This document shows, piece by piece, positions 5,421 through 6,467 of a DNA stretch of 6,467 bases (position 1 is its first letter; each line of letters begins with the position of its first letter). The translations under genes were made by a program, and so were the position numbers. Under the pieces are notes generated by a model. That model saw nothing but the letters and a program-made list of their open reading frames with translations. It made no database searches and was not told the DNA's origin. The stretch is taken from positions 1 through 6,467 of the forward strand of contig JALTMC010000216.1 in the NCBI GenBank assembly GCA_027005175.1, written 5' to 3'. Origin of the DNA: Myxococcales bacterium (lineage in GTDB: Bacteria; Myxococcota_C; UBA6777).

Positions 5421-6467
5421 ATGCCTACGATTATTGATGTACATGTCGGTGTTTACCTTTGCCTCTCTTGCGAGCATTATCTCCGTGCTTGTCCTCCATT
5501 CTTGCGCCCAAAGGCTATTTATACAAATCGTGTCATTGCAACCGCTGTTGCTTCTGTTTTTGAGGATGGAATGGCTATAAGTCGCGTTAGCCGACGCATG
5601 GCAAGAGATTTCTGGATCAGACCCAACGAATCCATCATACGACTCCGGTGCCGCACACATATTGAGAGTATCCAACTGGAGCAAGATTATCAGCCTTGGG
5701 TTGTCTCTTCTTTTTCAGGTGTGCTGTGTGTTGATGAGGTCTATCAAGGGAAGCTGGCGTTGCTTCTCGCTGTAGATCCTGATGAAGATCGTCTTGTAGG
5801 TTATCAACTCCTACATGGCTCCGTCAGTTCGCAAGAAGCTGCCGAGTTTCTACAACGTCTTGCAGATGTGGGAATCTCTCCTGAACAGGTTGTCACGGAT
5901 GGTGCAGCAATCTATCCAGAGTCGATTGCTGCTGTCTGGCCCCAAGCTGCTCATCAAATGTGTTTGTTTCATCAGACTCGATTGATGGTGAAAGCGGCCC
6001 AAAAAACGGTGAGAGAAGTCGCAAAGTTGATTCCAAAGCAACCAGCTTTACCACGCAAGGGAAAGGGCGGACAGTTGAAAACCAAAACGTCTCTTGATGC
6101 AGCCAAGCGTGCAGAAAGGATTGCGATAATCTTTGCGCTGCACAAGAAGGGAACATCATTACGCCAAATTGTACGGAAAACAGGGCATAGTATCAATACA
6201 GTTCGGAGTTGGCTGAGAGGGACAGTATCCATCCCAAAGGAACTTCTAGAGGTAAATTTAGAAGAGGTCCAGGTACCGTTCCAAGTCTCTGATAATTCAT
6301 CTCAAGAAAAATGTCATCTTCCACGACCTCCCGAGCCCTGCGAGTCTTGGGAGCAAGTTGAGGAGTGCCGTCAGGATCTCAAAGCAATGAGAGCGAAATT
6401 GATAGCTCGAAGCACTTCTTTGAACGAGGAAGAGTTGGAAAGATTGCGTCGCTTACTTTTCTCTCCT
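5421..6467 (+). CDS. ISL3-like DDE transposase, main part (3' partial)
   Basis: The frame starts with ATG directly after the TAA at 5418-5420 and stays open for 349 codons to the right edge. Numbering from this ATG: second zinc knuckle C14-L-S-C17 followed by C-P-P-F-L, a helix-turn-helix-like segment ending in R-L-R-C-R (about 35-72), then V-D105-E-V-Y with K-L-A-L-L-L-A-V-D, the first catalytic aspartate region of a DDE transposase. The second is T-D160-G-A-A-I-Y-P, followed by W-P-Q-A-A-H-Q-M-C-L-F-H-Q-T-R. Residues 235-268 form a second helix-turn-helix (H-K-K-G-T-S-L-R-Q-I-V-R-K-T-G then TVRSWLRG), the insertion that ISL3-type proteins carry between the second Asp and the final Glu. The final Glu is expected beyond the window. 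The ATG has no good ribosome site of its own (AAGTTTAA precedes nearby sequence weakly), so expression would need translational reinitiation or readthrough; the element is probably defective. The family assignment by eye is firm for DDE/ISL3-like, less so for the exact IS group. Confidence 0.8.
   Translation, partial: MPTIIDVHVGVYLCLSCEHYLRACPPFLRPKAIYTNRVIATAVASVFEDGMAISRVSRRMARDFWIRPNESIIRLRCRTHIESIQLEQDYQPWVVSSFSGVLCVDEVYQGKLALLLAVDPDEDRLVGYQLLHGSVSSQEAAEFLQRLADVGISPEQVVTDGAAIYPESIAAVWPQAAHQMCLFHQTRLMVKAAQKTVREVAKLIPKQPALPRKGKGGQLKTKTSLDAAKRAERIAIIFALHKKGTSLRQIVRKTGHSINTVRSWLRGTVSIPKELLEVNLEEVQVPFQVSDNSSQEKCHLPRPPEPCESWEQVEECRQDLKAMRAKLIARSTSLNEEELERLRRLLFSP

Larger units (their letters stand above)
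5029..6467 (+). mobile_element. ISL3-like insertion sequence, left part (right end outside window)
   Basis: The transposase and its leader define an insertion sequence whose right end lies beyond the window. The left boundary is inferred: GGGCTCTCCCGCAATTTTGA at 5029 starts with GG and looks like a terminal inverted repeat end, and its 12-base core recurs inverted at 4428-4439. The 221 bases from there to the transposase start are longer than usual, so the true end could lie closer to the gene. A target duplication cannot be tested because the right end is absent. Confidence 0.4.

Noticed and set aside
5280-5684. Frames of 88 codons (plus, 5314-5580) and 134 codons (minus, 5280-5684)
   Set aside because: Both are shadows of the transposase frame, which carries zinc knuckles and DDE motifs.
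5850-6232. Three minus-strand frames of 63-88 codons
   Set aside because: They lie antisense to the transposase catalytic and HTH regions and show no motif of their own.
1-6467. CRISPR array, tRNA or rRNA genes, or a complete toxin-antitoxin pair
   Set aside because: No regularly spaced repeats with unique spacers, no cloverleaf and no rRNA sequence beyond the 11-base Shine-Dalgarno complement were seen. The HTH remnant has no toxin partner in the window.

Overview
This is a bacterial window of moderate GC (roughly mid-40s percent, estimated by eye) with loosely packed genes on both strands and clear signs of accessory or decaying DNA. The lineage is not certain. The large IPT/TIG-type repeat protein, a -24/-12 (sigma54-like) promoter and a HrpF/NolX-like EF-hand-type protein would fit a deltaproteobacterial or myxobacterial relative, but that is only a low-confidence impression.

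Layout, left to right: (1) 2-2668 (+), the 3' part of a very large secreted or surface protein made of at least eight Ig-like IPT/TIG modules of three subtypes, with its start outside the window. (2) 2641-2908 (-), an apparently frameshifted remnant of a small XRE/MqsA-like helix-turn-helix regulator that converges on gene 1 and overlaps its last 28 bases. (3) 2966-3757 (-), a 263-aa low-complexity, proline-rich protein with a C-terminal EF-hand-like region resembling HrpF/NolX-type proteins, a strong ribosome binding site and a sigma54-like promoter upstream. (4) 3780-4427, a long non-coding stretch with hairpins and a 10-nt-period degenerate repeat (4188-4217). (5) 4494-4901 (+), a complete GxxExxY-family (PD-(D/E)XK-like) gene. 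It is flanked by a 12-bp perfect inverted repeat (4428-4439 and 5031-5042) that may mark a mobile cassette or the ends of IS elements. (6) 5250 to the window edge (+), an ISL3-like DDE transposase whose reading frame is broken by one in-frame TAA between the two halves of its N-terminal zinc ribbon. The long downstream part begins with an ATG directly after that stop and runs off the right edge.

There is no complete pathway or classical defence island here, and the genes do not form an obvious shared operon. The clearest themes are module duplication in the surface protein, a possible sigma54-controlled secreted protein, and degradation of mobile or regulatory genes (the nonsense-broken transposase and frameshifted HTH gene) around a GxxExxY gene. 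I found no tRNA, rRNA, CRISPR array or convincing intrinsic terminator.
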